A stretch of 64,000 bases of DNA, taken from contig MESA01000011.1 of NCBI GenBank assembly GCA_001770775.1, positions 121,001-185,000 of the forward strand, read 5' to 3'. Positions 17,792-30,600 of this stretch are shown here, piece after piece. How positions within the stretch are numbered: position 1 is the stretch's first letter; every line of letters starts with the position of its first letter. The notes beneath the pieces were generated by a model. That model had not been told where the DNA came from. It was given only the letters and a program-made list of their open reading frames with translations, and ran no database searches. The DNA is from Burkholderiales bacterium RIFCSPHIGHO2_12_FULL_63_20. GTDB lineage: Bacteria; Pseudomonadota; Gammaproteobacteria; Burkholderiales; Burkholderiaceae_C. The translations under genes were made by a program, and so were the position numbers.

Positions 17792-19480
17792 TCAAGCTGC
17801 GTTGCGCATGGGCACCGCGCCGGCGCGGTTGAGGCTGCTGACCAAGGCCTTGAGCGAGGCGGTCACGATGTGGCCGTCGATGCCCACGCCGAAGTGCTCC
17901 TTGCCGTTGACCGCCGCCTCGATGATGGCGCAGGCCTGGGCACTGCCATCGACCCGGTTGCCCGTCATCGAACGCTCTTCGTAGCTGCGCACCTCGATGG
18001 CGATGCCCGCGCTCTCGAACGCATGCACCGCAGCGTGGATCGGGCCATTGCCTTCGCCGGTGAGGATGTGGGTCTGGCCGTTGATGTCCACCGTGAGGCG
18101 GATGCCCTGGGCGTCACCGTTCTCATAGAGGTGGTGTTCGCGGTAGCGCACGGGCGTTGCCGGCTCGATGTAGGTCTGGGCGAACAAGCCCCAGATGGCG
18201 TCAGCCGTGACCTCGCCGCCATGCGTGTCGGTGTGCTGCTGCACCACGCCCGAGAACTCGACCTGCAAGCGACGCGGCATGACCACGCCGTGCTCGGTCT
18301 CCATCAAATAGGCGATGCCGCCCTTGCCCGACTGGCTGTTGACGCGGATGACCGAGTCGTAGGTGCGGCCCACGTCGGCCGGGTCGATCGGGAGGTAAGG
18401 CACAGCCCAACGCTCATCCGCCTTGTGAGCGGCAAACCCCTTCTTGATGGCATCCTGGTGGGAGCCGGAGAAGGCCGTGAACACGAGATCCCCCACATAG
18501 GGTTGGCGTGGGTGGATCGGGAGCTGGGTGCAGTACTCGTAGGTGCGGGCCACCGCATTGATGTCGCCAAAGTCCAAACCGGGCTCGACGCCTTGCGTGT
18601 GCATGTTGAGTGCCAAGGTCACGAGGTCGACGTTGCCGGTGCGCTCGCCGTTGCCAAACAAGCAGCCTTCGACGCGGTCGGCGCCGGCCATCAAGCCGAG
18701 CTCGGCGGCGGCCACGGCGGTGCCGCGGTCGTTGTGCGGGTGCAAGCTGATGATCACGCTGTCGCGGCGGGCCACGTGGCGGTGCATCCACTCGATCTGG
18801 TCGGCGTAGACATTGGGCGAGGCGACTTCGACGGTGGCGGGCAAGTTGAGGATGACCTTGCGTTCGGGGGTGGCGCCCCAGGCGGCGGTCACGGCATCGC
18901 ACACCTCGCGGGCAAAGTCGAGGTCGGTGGACGAGAAGTGCTCGGGGCTGAACTCGAGCATCACGCGGGTCTCGGGCATCTCGGCGGCGAGCGACTTGAT
19001 CAAGTTCACGGCTTCCACCGTCATCTTCAAGACCTCGGCGCGGTCCATGTTGAACACGGTCTCGCGGAAGCTGTCGTCGGTGGCGGCGTAGAAGTGCACG
19101 ATGGCCTGCTTGGCGCCTTGGATGGACTCAAACGTGCGACGGATGAGGGGCTCGCGGGCCTGGGTGAGCACCTCGATGCTCACACCGTCGGGGATGCGGT
19201 CTTCTTCGATGAGGCTGCGCACGAAGTCGAACTCGGTCTGCGAGGCCGAGGGGAAGCCCACTTCGATTTCCTGGAAGCCGATGTCGCAGAGCATCTGGAA
19301 CATGCGCATCTTCTTGTCGACGTTCATCGGCTCGAACAAGGCCTGGTTGCCGTCACGCAGGTCGGTGCTCATCCAGATCGGCGCGCGGTCGATCACGCGG
19401 TTGGGCCACTGGCGATCGGTGAGGGCGATCGGGGCGAAAGCGCGGTACTTGACGTTGGAGGAGGCGGACATGGCAGACAT
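17792..19480 (-). CDS. leuA: 2-isopropylmalate synthase, long form (562 aa)
   Basis: Catalyses acetyl-CoA + 2-oxoisovalerate to 2-isopropylmalate, the committed step of leucine synthesis. The TIM-barrel start has the metal and substrate motif STDLRDGNQALFEPM. Further in are HPHNDRGTAVAAAELG and GNGERTGNVDLV. The C-terminal part from about 430 is the LeuA regulatory dimerisation domain, expected to bind leucine. At 562 residues this is the LeuA2 type found in many betaproteobacteria and actinobacteria. It is divergent from an Lrp/AsnC regulator with 102 bases between start codons, suggesting amino-acid-responsive control. Confidence 0.96.
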   Translation of the reverse strand: MSAMSASSNVKYRAFAPIALTDRQWPNRVIDRAPIWMSTDLRDGNQALFEPMNVDKKMRMFQMLCDIGFQEIEVGFPSASQTEFDFVRSLIEEDRIPDGVSIEVLTQAREPLIRRTFESIQGAKQAIVHFYAATDDSFRETVFNMDRAEVLKMTVEAVNLIKSLAAEMPETRVMLEFSPEHFSSTDLDFAREVCDAVTAAWGATPERKVILNLPATVEVASPNVYADQIEWMHRHVARRDSVIISLHPHNDRGTAVAAAELGLMAGADRVEGCLFGNGERTGNVDLVTLALNMHTQGVEPGLDFGDINAVARTYEYCTQLPIHPRQPYVGDLVFTAFSGSHQDAIKKGFAAHKADERWAVPYLPIDPADVGRTYDSVIRVNSQSGKGGIAYLMETEHGVVMPRRLQVEFSGVVQQHTDTHGGEVTADAIWGLFAQTYIEPATPVRYREHHLYENGDAQGIRLTVDINGQTHILTGEGNGPIHAAVHAFESAGIAIEVRSYEERSMTGNRVDGSAQACAIIEAAVNGKEHFGVGIDGHIVTASLKALVSSLNRAGAVPMRNAA

Positions 19481-19541
19481 CTCGTTGTGAATCTCAATGC
19501 CTGTATCTTATGAAAGAAGGGCTGGCAGGTGCTTGCGTTGT

Positions 19542-19558
19542 GTGCCATGATTTGGCAC
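19542..19558. promoter_or_regulatory. Inverted repeat GTGCCA-N5-TGGCAC, candidate operator
   Basis: Perfect 6-bp arms at 19542-19547 and 19553-19558 sit midway between divergent leuA and the Lrp/AsnC gene. The position suits an operator for the regulator acting on itself or on leuA. The sequence does not match the A/T-rich E. coli Lrp consensus, so the assignment is inference from position. Confidence 0.4.
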
Positions 19559-19582
19559 CCGTTTGGCAGGAAATTGCGCGAA

Positions 19583-20074
19583 ATGACCAACCTGAGCAAC
19601 CACATCCAGCTGGATCGCTACGATCGGCACATTCTGGCCGTCTTGCAGGAAGACGGTCGCATCAGCAACCAGGACCTGGCCGACCGCATCGGCCTGTCGC
19701 CCTCGCCCTGCCTGCGCCGCGTGCGCGCGCTGGAAGACGCCGGCCTGATCCGCGCCTACCGCGCCCTGCTCGATGCCAAGAAACTGGGCCTGTCGCTGAT
19801 GGCGCTCATTGGCATCTCGATGGACCAGCACACCCCGGAGCGCTTTGCCAGCCTGGAGCAGGCCATCACCGCCCTGCCCGAGGTGCTCGAATGCCTGCTG
19901 ATCACCGGCCAGCAGTCCGACTACCAGCTCAAGGTGGTGGTGCGCGACATGGACGACTATCAGGATCTGCTGCTCAACAAGCTCACCACCATCCCCGGCG
20001 TGACCGGCGTGCACACCAGCTTCGTGCTGCGCCGCGTGGTCGATCGCACGGCGCTGCCGGTGGGTTCGCTTTAG
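19583..20074 (+). CDS. Lrp/AsnC family transcriptional regulator (163 aa)
   Basis: The N-terminal helix-turn-helix (LDRYDRHILAVLQEDGRISN, then LADRIGLSPSPCLRRVRALE) is followed by the RAM/AsnC ligand-binding domain (about 70-150: LITGQQSDYQLKVVVRDM). Length is standard. Family members form octamers and respond to amino acids. The ATG at 19583 is chosen because the conserved HTH begins a few residues later; an upstream in-frame ATG at 19529 would lie in the leuA control region. AGGA lies about 11 bases before it. Confidence 0.93.
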   Translation: MTNLSNHIQLDRYDRHILAVLQEDGRISNQDLADRIGLSPSPCLRRVRALEDAGLIRAYRALLDAKKLGLSLMALIGISMDQHTPERFASLEQAITALPEVLECLLITGQQSDYQLKVVVRDMDDYQDLLLNKLTTIPGVTGVHTSFVLRRVVDRTALPVGSL

Positions 20075-20097
20075 GCCCCATCCTCGGCCCCATCACA

Positions 20098-20125
20098 TTG
20101 GTACAAATTTGATGGCGATTAAACT
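20098..20125 (+). promoter_or_regulatory. Candidate sigma-70 promoter of the mrp operon
   Basis: TTGGTA (20098-20103), 16-base spacer, TAAACT (20120-20125). The start of transcription would fall near 20132, only about three bases before the mrpA ATG, predicting an almost leaderless mRNA. No Shine-Dalgarno is visible before that ATG, which agrees. Confidence 0.45.
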
Positions 20126-20134
20126 CGACCGGGT

Positions 20135-23103
<2,969 letters not shown>

Positions 23104-23104
<1 letters not shown>

Positions 23105-23448
23105 TGGAAATCGTCCTGGCCATCGCCATCGGGGTGCTGACCGCCTGCGGCGTCTGGCTGCTGCTGCGCCCGCGAACCTACCAGGTCATCATGGGCCTGT
23201 GCCTGCTGAGCTACGGGGTCAACCTGTTCATCTTCAGCACCGGTCGCCTGGCCCTGGACAGCGAGCCCGTGCTCATCCCCGGCGTGCTCGAAACCCTGCA
23301 GAACTACACCGACCCGATGCCCCAGGCCCTGGTGCTGACCGCCATCGTGATCGGCTTTGCCATGACCGCGCTCTTCCTGGTCGTGCTGCTGGCGCAGCGG
23401 GGTTTCTGGGGCAATGACCACGTCGACGGCCAGGGAGACGCCGAATGA
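23104..23448 (+). CDS. mrpC: Na+/H+ antiporter subunit C (114 aa)
   Basis: NuoK-like small subunit with three membrane helices. LLLRPRTYQVIMGLCLLSYG and the later ALVLTAIVIGFAMTALFLVV are characteristic. The ATG overlaps the mrpA stop (TGATG) and is preceded by AAGGAG. It is required for assembly of the Mrp complex in characterised systems. Confidence 0.94.
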
Positions 23449-25166
23449 CGTGGTCGCCCTATGCGCTCATTGAGGCCGTGATGCCTCACCTGAGCATCGC
23501 CCCCATCTTGCTGCCCCTGCTGACGGCCTGCGTGCTGCTGTTCCTCAGCGAACACCGGCTGCGCACCAAGACCGCGGTCAGCCTGGCCGCCGCCCTGCTC
23601 AACCTGATCCTGGCGGTGCTGCTGTTCCAGTGGACCGCGCGCGGCGATGCGCAGGGCACCTACAGCGTCTACCTGCCCTCGAACTGGGATGTGCCCTTCG
23701 GCATCGTGCTGGTGCTCGACCGCCTGTCGGCCCTGATGCTGCTGCTGGTCGGCGTGATCGGGCTGATGGCCCTGCTGTTTGCCGTGGCGCGCTGGCACAA
23801 GGCCGGGGCGCACTTTCATCCGCTGTTCCAGATCCAGCTGATGGGCCTCAACGGTGCCTTCCTCACGGGCGACCTGTTCAACCTCTTCGTGTTCTTCGAG
23901 GTGATGCTGGCGGCGTCCTACGGCCTGCTGCTGCACGGCTCCGGCCCGGCACGGGTCAAGGCCGGCCTGCATTACCTGAGTGTCAACCTGGTGGCCTCGT
24001 CGCTCTTCCTGGTCGGCGCGGCCATGATCTACGGCGTGGTCGGCACGCTCAACATGGCCGACCTGGCTGCCAAGATCCCGCAGGTCTCCGCCATCGATCG
24101 GCCGCTGCTGCACGCGGGTTGCGCCATCCTGGGCGTGGCCTTTCTGACCAAGGCGGCGATGTGGCCGCTCAACTTCTGGCTGGTGCCGGCCTACTCCAGC
24201 GCCAGCGCGCCCTCGGGCGCCATCTTTGCACTGCTCACCAAGGTGGGCGTTTACGTGCTGCTGCGCCTGTCCACCCTGTGGTTCTCGCCGCAGGCGGGTG
24301 AATCGGCCGGCTTTGGCAGTGCCTGGCTGGTGTGGGGCGGCATGGCCACGCTGGCCTTTGGCGCCCTGGGCATGCTGGCCTCGCAGCGGCCCGCGCGCCT
24401 GGCCGGCTACGCGGTCATCGTGTCCTCGGGCACCCTGATGGCGATGATCGGCCTGGGTCGCCCCGAGGTCACGGCCGCGGCGCTGTACTACCTGCCCACG
24501 TCCACCTTTGCCATTGCCGCCTTCTTCTTGCTCACCGAGTTGATGGACCGCTCGCGCAGCGCCGACCCCGGTGTGCAGCGGCGCCCCGAGGACGAGGAAG
24601 ACCATCTGCCCTTTGCCCTGGCCGACCTGGACCTGCAACCGGGCAGCAACCTTGATGACGACGAGGAACTGCTCATTGGCCAGCCCATCCCGGCGTCGAT
24701 CGCGTTGCTGGGTCTGGCCTTCATTTGCTGCACCTTGCTGGTGGCCGGGCTGCCGCCGCTGTCGGGCTTTGTTGGCAAGTTCGCCATGCTCTCGGCCCTG
24801 CTGAGCACGCCCGAAACCGGCGGTACGCTGACCGCCGTGACCTGGACGCTGCTGGGCCTGGTCGTGCTGTCGGGCCTGTTTGCGATGATCGCCCTGTCGC
24901 GCACCGGCATCCGCTTCTTCTGGGCCCCGGTGGGTCGCAAGGCCCCGGTGCTCAACAGTGTGGAGTACCTGCCGGTGGCCGTGCTGGTGGGGCTGTGCGT
25001 GTTCTTCACCGTGCGGGCCGAACCTTTGATGCGTTACGCACGCGACACGGCCCAGGTCCTCTACCAACCTCAGGGCTACATCGACGCCGTGCTGAAAACC
25101 CAGCCCCGCGCCACCCCCACCAACGCCGAGCGCATGGGCGCGCCGGCCCCGCAGGTACTGCCATGA
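23445..25166 (+). CDS. mrpD: Na+/H+ antiporter subunit D (573 aa)
   Basis: NuoN/M-like antiporter subunit with about 14 membrane helices. LTGDLFNLFVFFEVMLAASY and LTKAAMWPLNFWLVPAYSSA hold the conserved Glu and Lys used in proton or cation transfer. An unusual acidic cytoplasmic loop at about 370-410 (rich in Glu and Asp, e.g. RRPEDEEDH) separates the last helices. ATGA overlap with mrpC. Confidence 0.95.
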   Translation: MTWSPYALIEAVMPHLSIAPILLPLLTACVLLFLSEHRLRTKTAVSLAAALLNLILAVLLFQWTARGDAQGTYSVYLPSNWDVPFGIVLVLDRLSALMLLLVGVIGLMALLFAVARWHKAGAHFHPLFQIQLMGLNGAFLTGDLFNLFVFFEVMLAASYGLLLHGSGPARVKAGLHYLSVNLVASSLFLVGAAMIYGVVGTLNMADLAAKIPQVSAIDRPLLHAGCAILGVAFLTKAAMWPLNFWLVPAYSSASAPSGAIFALLTKVGVYVLLRLSTLWFSPQAGESAGFGSAWLVWGGMATLAFGALGMLASQRPARLAGYAVIVSSGTLMAMIGLGRPEVTAAALYYLPTSTFAIAAFFLLTELMDRSRSADPGVQRRPEDEEDHLPFALADLDLQPGSNLDDDEELLIGQPIPASIALLGLAFICCTLLVAGLPPLSGFVGKFAMLSALLSTPETGGTLTAVTWTLLGLVVLSGLFAMIALSRTGIRFFWAPVGRKAPVLNSVEYLPVAVLVGLCVFFTVRAEPLMRYARDTAQVLYQPQGYIDAVLKTQPRATPTNAERMGAPAPQVLP

Positions 25167-25654
25167 TCCGCCGTCTGTTTCCTGCCCCCCTGCTGTCCCT
25201 GGCCCTGCTCGCCATCTGGCTGGTGCTCACCCGCGACGTCAGTCTGGGCCAGGTGCTGCTGGGCGCACTGGTGGCCACCATCGTGCCGCGGATGACGCAG
25301 TCGCTGCGCCCCACCCCCGTGCGCATCCGCCACCTGGGCGTGGCGTTTCGCTTGTTCATGCAGGTGGGCTGGGATGTCATCGTGTGGAACGTGCGCGTGC
25401 TGCTGGGCACCTTGGCCTCGCGTGACAAGCTGCCGCGGGGCGGCTTCGTGACCGTGCCGCTGGACCTGCGCGACCCCAGCGGCCTGGCCGTGCTGGCGGC
25501 CATCATGTGCGTGATCCCCGGCACCATCTGGTCCGAGATCGCACTCGACCGCAGCGCCCTGCTCGTGCACATCTTTGACCTGGGCGACCCGCAGGACGAG
25601 ATCGATCTGATCAAGACGCGCTACGAGCGCCCCCTGATGGAGATTTTCGAATGA
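25163..25654 (+). CDS. mrpE: Na+/H+ antiporter subunit E (163 aa)
   Basis: Starts with two hydrophobic helices, followed by the MrpE cytoplasmic region, including LDLRDPSGLAVLAAIMCVIP and PGTIWSEI. Length is normal. It overlaps both neighbours by 4 bases. Confidence 0.93.
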   Translation: MIRRLFPAPLLSLALLAIWLVLTRDVSLGQVLLGALVATIVPRMTQSLRPTPVRIRHLGVAFRLFMQVGWDVIVWNVRVLLGTLASRDKLPRGGFVTVPLDLRDPSGLAVLAAIMCVIPGTIWSEIALDRSALLVHIFDLGDPQDEIDLIKTRYERPLMEIFE

Positions 25655-25929
25655 GCCCCATCCTGTTTGGCGCCATTGTGTTCACGCTGGGCTGCTACGT
25701 ACTGGCCATGGCGCTGGCCCTGCTGCGCCTGTACCGCGGCCCCTCGGCGCAAGACCGCGTGCTGGCGATGGACCTGATCTACACCATCGGCATGCTGGTG
25801 CTGATGGTGCTGGCCATTCGCTACCGCAGCGCCATGTACTTCGAGGCCGCCTTGCTGATCGCGCTGTTCGGCTTCGTCAGCTCCATGGCCATGGCCAAGT
25901 TCCTGCTGCGCGGCGAGGTGATCGAATGA
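25651..25929 (+). CDS. mrpF: Na+/H+ antiporter subunit F (92 aa)
   Basis: Three-helix small subunit with the family signature LYRGPSAQDRVLAMDLIYT. It overlaps mrpE and mrpG by 4 bases each. Confidence 0.94.
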   Translation: MSPILFGAIVFTLGCYVLAMALALLRLYRGPSAQDRVLAMDLIYTIGMLVLMVLAIRYRSAMYFEAALLIALFGFVSSMAMAKFLLRGEVIE

Positions 25930-26348
25930 ACCCCGAACTGTTTGGATGGGTGGAGGCGGCCGTGGCGCTGCTGCTGGTGCTCAGCGGCATCTTCACACTG
26001 GCGGCGGCCGTGGGCGTGGTGCGCTTTGAAACCTTCTTTCAGCGCATGCACCCACCCGCGCTGGCCTTCAGTTTGTCGGCCTGGTGCGTCACGCTGGCAA
26101 GCATCCTCTATTTCTCGGCGCGGCGCGAACAGCTGGCCCTGCACGCCTGGCTGATCATCATCTTCCTGTCCATCACGGTCCCGGTCACCACCATCTTGCT
26201 GGCGCGCACCGAACTGTTCCGCCGCCGCACACACGACGCGCCCAGCGCCGACATCCCGCCAGCCCTCAGCTACGATCTACCCCTGCCTTCAGCACGCACC
26301 GACAGCGCGGGCCCCAGCGCCGAACCTGCCGCACGCGCCGACCGCTGA
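25926..26348 (+). CDS. mrpG: Na+/H+ antiporter subunit G (140 aa)
   Basis: Three-helix MrpG/PhaG subunit with VGVVRFETFFQRMHPPALAF, matching the family motif. It has a hydrophilic, Ala/Pro-rich C-terminal tail of about 35 residues that is longer than usual. Last gene of the mrp operon; its stop is two bases from the stop of the convergent diguanylate cyclase gene, so no terminator fits between them. Confidence 0.92.
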   Translation: MNPELFGWVEAAVALLLVLSGIFTLAAAVGVVRFETFFQRMHPPALAFSLSAWCVTLASILYFSARREQLALHAWLIIIFLSITVPVTTILLARTELFRRRTHDAPSADIPPALSYDLPLPSARTDSAGPSAEPAARADR

Positions 26349-26350
26349 GC

Positions 26351-27502
26351 TCACGCCATGCCCGACACGGGTGGCACCCAGATCTCGACCCGGTTGCGCC
26401 CCGCCCCTTTGGCCCGGTACATGGCCCGGTCGGCACGCCCCAGCGCGGCCTCGGGGGCCTCATCCGGCACACACAGCGTCACGCCAATGCTCACCGACAG
26501 GGAGACCGGTCCGCGGGCCGTCTGACAAGGCTGCGCCTCGACCCGGGCACGCAGACGCTCGGCCACCCGACTGGCCACCGACTCACTCGCCAGCGGCAAA
26601 AAGACCGCGAACTCCTCGCCTCCCAGGCGACCCAGCACGTCGCCGTTGCGAAGGCAGGCTTGGGTCACCGTCACAAAATGGCGCAGCACCTCATCGCCCA
26701 CCTGATGCCCCCAGCGGTCGTTGACCTGCTTGAAGTGATCAAGGTCCACCAACAACACCGGCAGACGCCGGTCCACACGCGCCTCCACACTCATGGCCTT
26801 GCCCAGCAAGGTCAGGAAGGCCCGGTGATTGAAGACGCCCGTGAGCGAATCGCTCTCGGCCAGACGACGCAAGGCCGCATTGACGTGCTCGTTGACCAGC
26901 ATGAGGATGCAAAAGCCCAGGATGTTGAGCACCACAATGGACTCGATCATCACCACGCTGGACACCATCTCGATGTGAGTCGACCCCGCGTGAAACAGCA
27001 AAGGACGCAGCAGCAGAAAAACCCCATGGCCGCCGCAGACCCAGGCCGTCAGCCGACGTGCCGGATAAGCTCGGACGTCGTGTGGCCACATGGCGCGCGC
27101 GCTCAGCAAAAAGAACACCCCCGGCCCCACACTGGCCAGCACCATGCGGACGCGCAAGTCCGGCTGCACCACGGTGAAATACAGCGCCAGCAGCAGCCAC
27201 GCAGCCATGAGCAGCCAGACACCGTGCAGCCTCGCCAAAGGACGACCGGCGTAGGCACGACACCCTTGCATGCACTGGTAGGCCATCAACAGGATGCCTC
27301 CTTGGGCCAGCAACACCGACACCGGTCCGGGCGCCTGCGGCCTCAGCAGAAAACCCACGCAGCCCAGGAAGCCGAAGGCGTAGGCCAGCGTCCACGCTTT
27401 GAGGCCCGGAATGTCGCGGTTGAAGCGCCACACCGCCTGAAAGACGGCCGCCATGATCCCCATGAGGAGCGCCGCGAGAACAAACAGGGTGGGAACGTGC
27501 AT
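26351..27502 (-). CDS. Membrane-bound diguanylate cyclase (383 aa)
   Basis: About six hydrophobic helices fill residues 1-200 and form a sensory membrane domain of unknown ligand. A GGDEF domain follows at about 215-380. The active-site signature is RLGGEEF. An RNGD inhibitory I-site lies five residues before it, so product feedback is expected. LVDLDHFKQVNDRWGH carries the metal-binding Asp. The start at 27502 (MHVPTLFVLAALL) begins directly with the first helix; an in-frame ATG at 27556 would add 18 residues. First of three adjacent c-di-GMP genes. Confidence 0.9.
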   Translation of the reverse strand: MHVPTLFVLAALLMGIMAAVFQAVWRFNRDIPGLKAWTLAYAFGFLGCVGFLLRPQAPGPVSVLLAQGGILLMAYQCMQGCRAYAGRPLARLHGVWLLMAAWLLLALYFTVVQPDLRVRMVLASVGPGVFFLLSARAMWPHDVRAYPARRLTAWVCGGHGVFLLLRPLLFHAGSTHIEMVSSVVMIESIVVLNILGFCILMLVNEHVNAALRRLAESDSLTGVFNHRAFLTLLGKAMSVEARVDRRLPVLLVDLDHFKQVNDRWGHQVGDEVLRHFVTVTQACLRNGDVLGRLGGEEFAVFLPLASESVASRVAERLRARVEAQPCQTARGPVSLSVSIGVTLCVPDEAPEAALGRADRAMYRAKGAGRNRVEIWVPPVSGMA

Positions 27503-27537
27503 GGTCAATTCATGGTATGTGAAATTCGGACGGGCTA

Positions 27538-27564
27538 TTGAAAATGAACGCTGCATGCTATGTT
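27538..27564 (+). promoter_or_regulatory. Weak promoter candidate for the PAS-GAF-GGDEF-EAL gene
   Basis: TTGAAA at 27538-27543 and TATGTT at 27559-27564 are separated by 15 bases, shorter than the optimal 17. The position suits the plus-strand gene at 27606. The divergent cyclase start lies 36 bases to the left. Confidence 0.3.
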
Positions 27565-27605
27565 AGCGCCTCGCACATGGCGAAATATCTCGCGACACCC
27601 TCCTC

Positions 27606-30600
27606 ATGAAACCCCGCTCCTTCGCGCGCCAGATCGCCTACACCCTGGTCATGCTGGGCGTGATGATCGTGGCCTTCATGGTCTACACGCTCGCCGAGAA
27701 GGCCATCGATGCCGCCAACGAGGCGCGCCTGCGCGCATTCATGCTGGCCGACGAGCTGCACCAGTCCTCCGACGACCTCACCCGCATGGCGCGCCTTTAT
27801 GTGGTCGGCGGGCATGCGGAGGCGCGCCGTCATTACCAGCGCATCCTCGACATCCGCGATGGCCTGCACCCTCGGCCCACCGGCTACAGCGGCATCTACT
27901 GGGATCTGGTCCTGGTCAGTGGCCAAGCCCCCCGAGCGGACAGCACGCAACGTATCCCGCTGATCGAGTTGATGCGCCAGGCGGGGTTCCCCGCCAACGA
28001 GCTGGACATCCTGATCCAGGCCAAGGCCCATTCCGACCGGCTCACGCAAATCGAACGCGACGCCATGGCGGCGAGCGACGACCGGGGGCCCGATGCCGAA
28101 GCAAGCCAGGCGCGTGCTCGGCTGATGCTGCACGACACCAACTATCTTGTCGCCAAAGCCGCCATCCTGGCGCCCATCGACCGGGTCAACACCCTGATGC
28201 GCGAGCGCACGAACGGCGCGGTGGCTCAGGCCGAGCGCCAGGCGCTGTACGCGCGCAGCGTGCTGATCGCCAGTGGCGTGATCCTGATGCTCATGCTGTT
28301 TCGGGCGGCCCAGGTGCTGCGTGCCCTGCTGGGCGGGTCGGTCGATGCCGTGCATGTCCAGATCAGCCGCATCGGCCAGGGTGATTTCACCCCCTCGAGC
28401 CTGGCGCTGGACGCCCCGGAGGGCTCCATGCTGGCCCGACTCATCGACACCCAGCGCAGGCTGCAGCAGATGAGCGAGGAGCGCGCGCGCACCCAGGACG
28501 AACTGCACCGCAGCGAAACCCGCTTGATCGAAGCCCAGCGCTTGGCCCAGCTGGGCCACTGGGAGCTCGACTTCGACACCTATGCCATGCAGTGGTCCCA
28601 CGAGGTCTACCGCATCTTCGAGCGGGACCCAGCACGCTTCACACCCAGTTGCGAGAGCATTCTCGCGCTCATCCACCCCGACGACCGCGACCGCGTGGAC
28701 CGCGACTTCAAGGCGGCCATGGTCAGCCACACGCCGTGCGAGATCGCCTACCGCCTGCAGTGGTCCGATGGTCGCGTGAAGTTCATTTGCCAGCGCTGTG
28801 AAACCTTGTTCGATCCGCAAGGACAGGCCGTGCGGATCATCGGCACGATGCAGGATGTCAGCCACAGCAAGCAGACCGAGCGGGCGCTGCAACGCCTCAA
28901 CCGCGACCTGCGGCTGCTGAGCGACTGCAACACCGCCCTGGTCCATGCCCAGGACGAAGCCACCTTGTTGCAGGAAATTTGCCGCCTCGGCGTCGAGAGC
29001 GGTGGCTACAGCCTGGCCTGGGTCGGCTTTGCTCAGCAGGACGAGGAGCGCAGCGTGACGGTGGTCGCCGAACGCGGCGACCGCAACAACTACCTGGCGC
29101 AGGTGCGCATCACCTGGGCGGACAGCGCGCGGGGCCGTGGCGTGGTGGGCACCGCCATCCGCACCGGCCAGCCCAGCCTGGTGACCGACATCCCCAACGA
29201 TCCGCGCATGGCACCGTGGGCGCCCACGGCCAGCGAACTGGGCCTGCAGTCCTGCGTCGCCCTGCCCCTGATCTGCGATGCGCGCGTACTGGGCGCCCTG
29301 ACCCTGTACTCGAGCGAACGCGATGCCTTCGACGCGACCGAGCTGAACCTGCTGATGGAGCTGGCCAACGACCTGGCCTACGGCATCACCACGCTGCGCG
29401 CCCGGGCCGAGCATGCCGAGGCCAAGGCGCGGCTGGACTTCCTCTCGCACTACGACCCGCTGACGCACCTGCCCAACCGCCTGCTGCTGGGTGATCGCTT
29501 TGCGCACGCCGCCGAGGTGGCCCGCAGTGAGCACCGCACGCTGACGCTGTTCTATCTTGACCTGGACCACTTCAAGCACATCAACGACAGCCTGGGTTAT
29601 GCCGTGGGCGACCAGGTCCTGGTGCAGTGTGTCGAGCGCCTGCGCCAGTGCCTGCCGCCCAGCGCCACGATCAGCCGCATGAGCGGCGACGAGTTCGTGG
29701 TGCTGCTGACAGGCCCGGACGACCTGGCCCGCATCGCAGGCCTGGCCGATGCCGTCAGCAAGGCGTTTGCCGAGCCCTTCCAGGTGGGCGAACACGCGCT
29801 CAACGCGTCCTGCTCCATCGGCATCGCGCTGTTCCCGAACGACGGCGACGATTTCGACACGCTGTTCCGCCACGCCCACACTGCGGTCAACAGCGCCAAG
29901 GACGCGGGCCGCAACGCCTACCGCTTCTTCTCGCACGAGATGAACGCCGGCCTGGTCGACCAGATCCGCCTGACTGGCGCGCTGGCCCAGGCGGTGCGCC
30001 GCCACGAGTTCTGCCTGCACTACCAGCCGCAGCTCGACCTGCGCAGCGGCCACATCGTCGGCATGGAGGCCCTGGTGCGCTGGCAACACCCCGAGGCCGG
30101 CCTGCTGCCGCCGGGGCAGTTCATCGCGCTGGCCGAACGCAGCGGGCACATCATTCCCATCGGCGAATGGGTGCTGCGCGAAGCCTGCCGCCAGGCGCGC
30201 CTGTGGGCCGACACCCTCGCCCACCCCCCGGTGATGGCCGTCAACCTCTCGGCCCTGCAGTTCAAGCGCGGCGACGTGCTGGCCCTGGTGCGCGACGCCC
30301 TGGCCACATCCGGCCTGCCGGCCCAGTTGCTGGAGCTGGAGCTGACCGAATCCATCTTGCTGCAAGACGTGGACAGCACCATCGCCACCCTGCAGGGGCT
30401 CAAGGCCATGGGGGTCAAGCTCTCCATCGATGATTTCGGCACGGGCTACTCCAGCCTGTCCTACCTGAAACGGCTGGCGGTGGACAAGCTGAAAATCGAC
30501 CAGTCCTTCGTGCGCGACATGCTCATTGATGCGGATGGCGCCTCCATCGTCAAGGCCATCGTGCAGCTCGGGCACAACCTGCAGCTGACGGTGATCGCCG

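Noticed and set aside
19553-19567. TGGCACCCGTTTGGC upstream of the Lrp gene resembles a sigma-54 promoter
   Set aside because: The -12 element has TGGC instead of TTGC, the start would fall four bases before the ATG and remove the ribosome-binding site, and the motif overlaps the palindrome.
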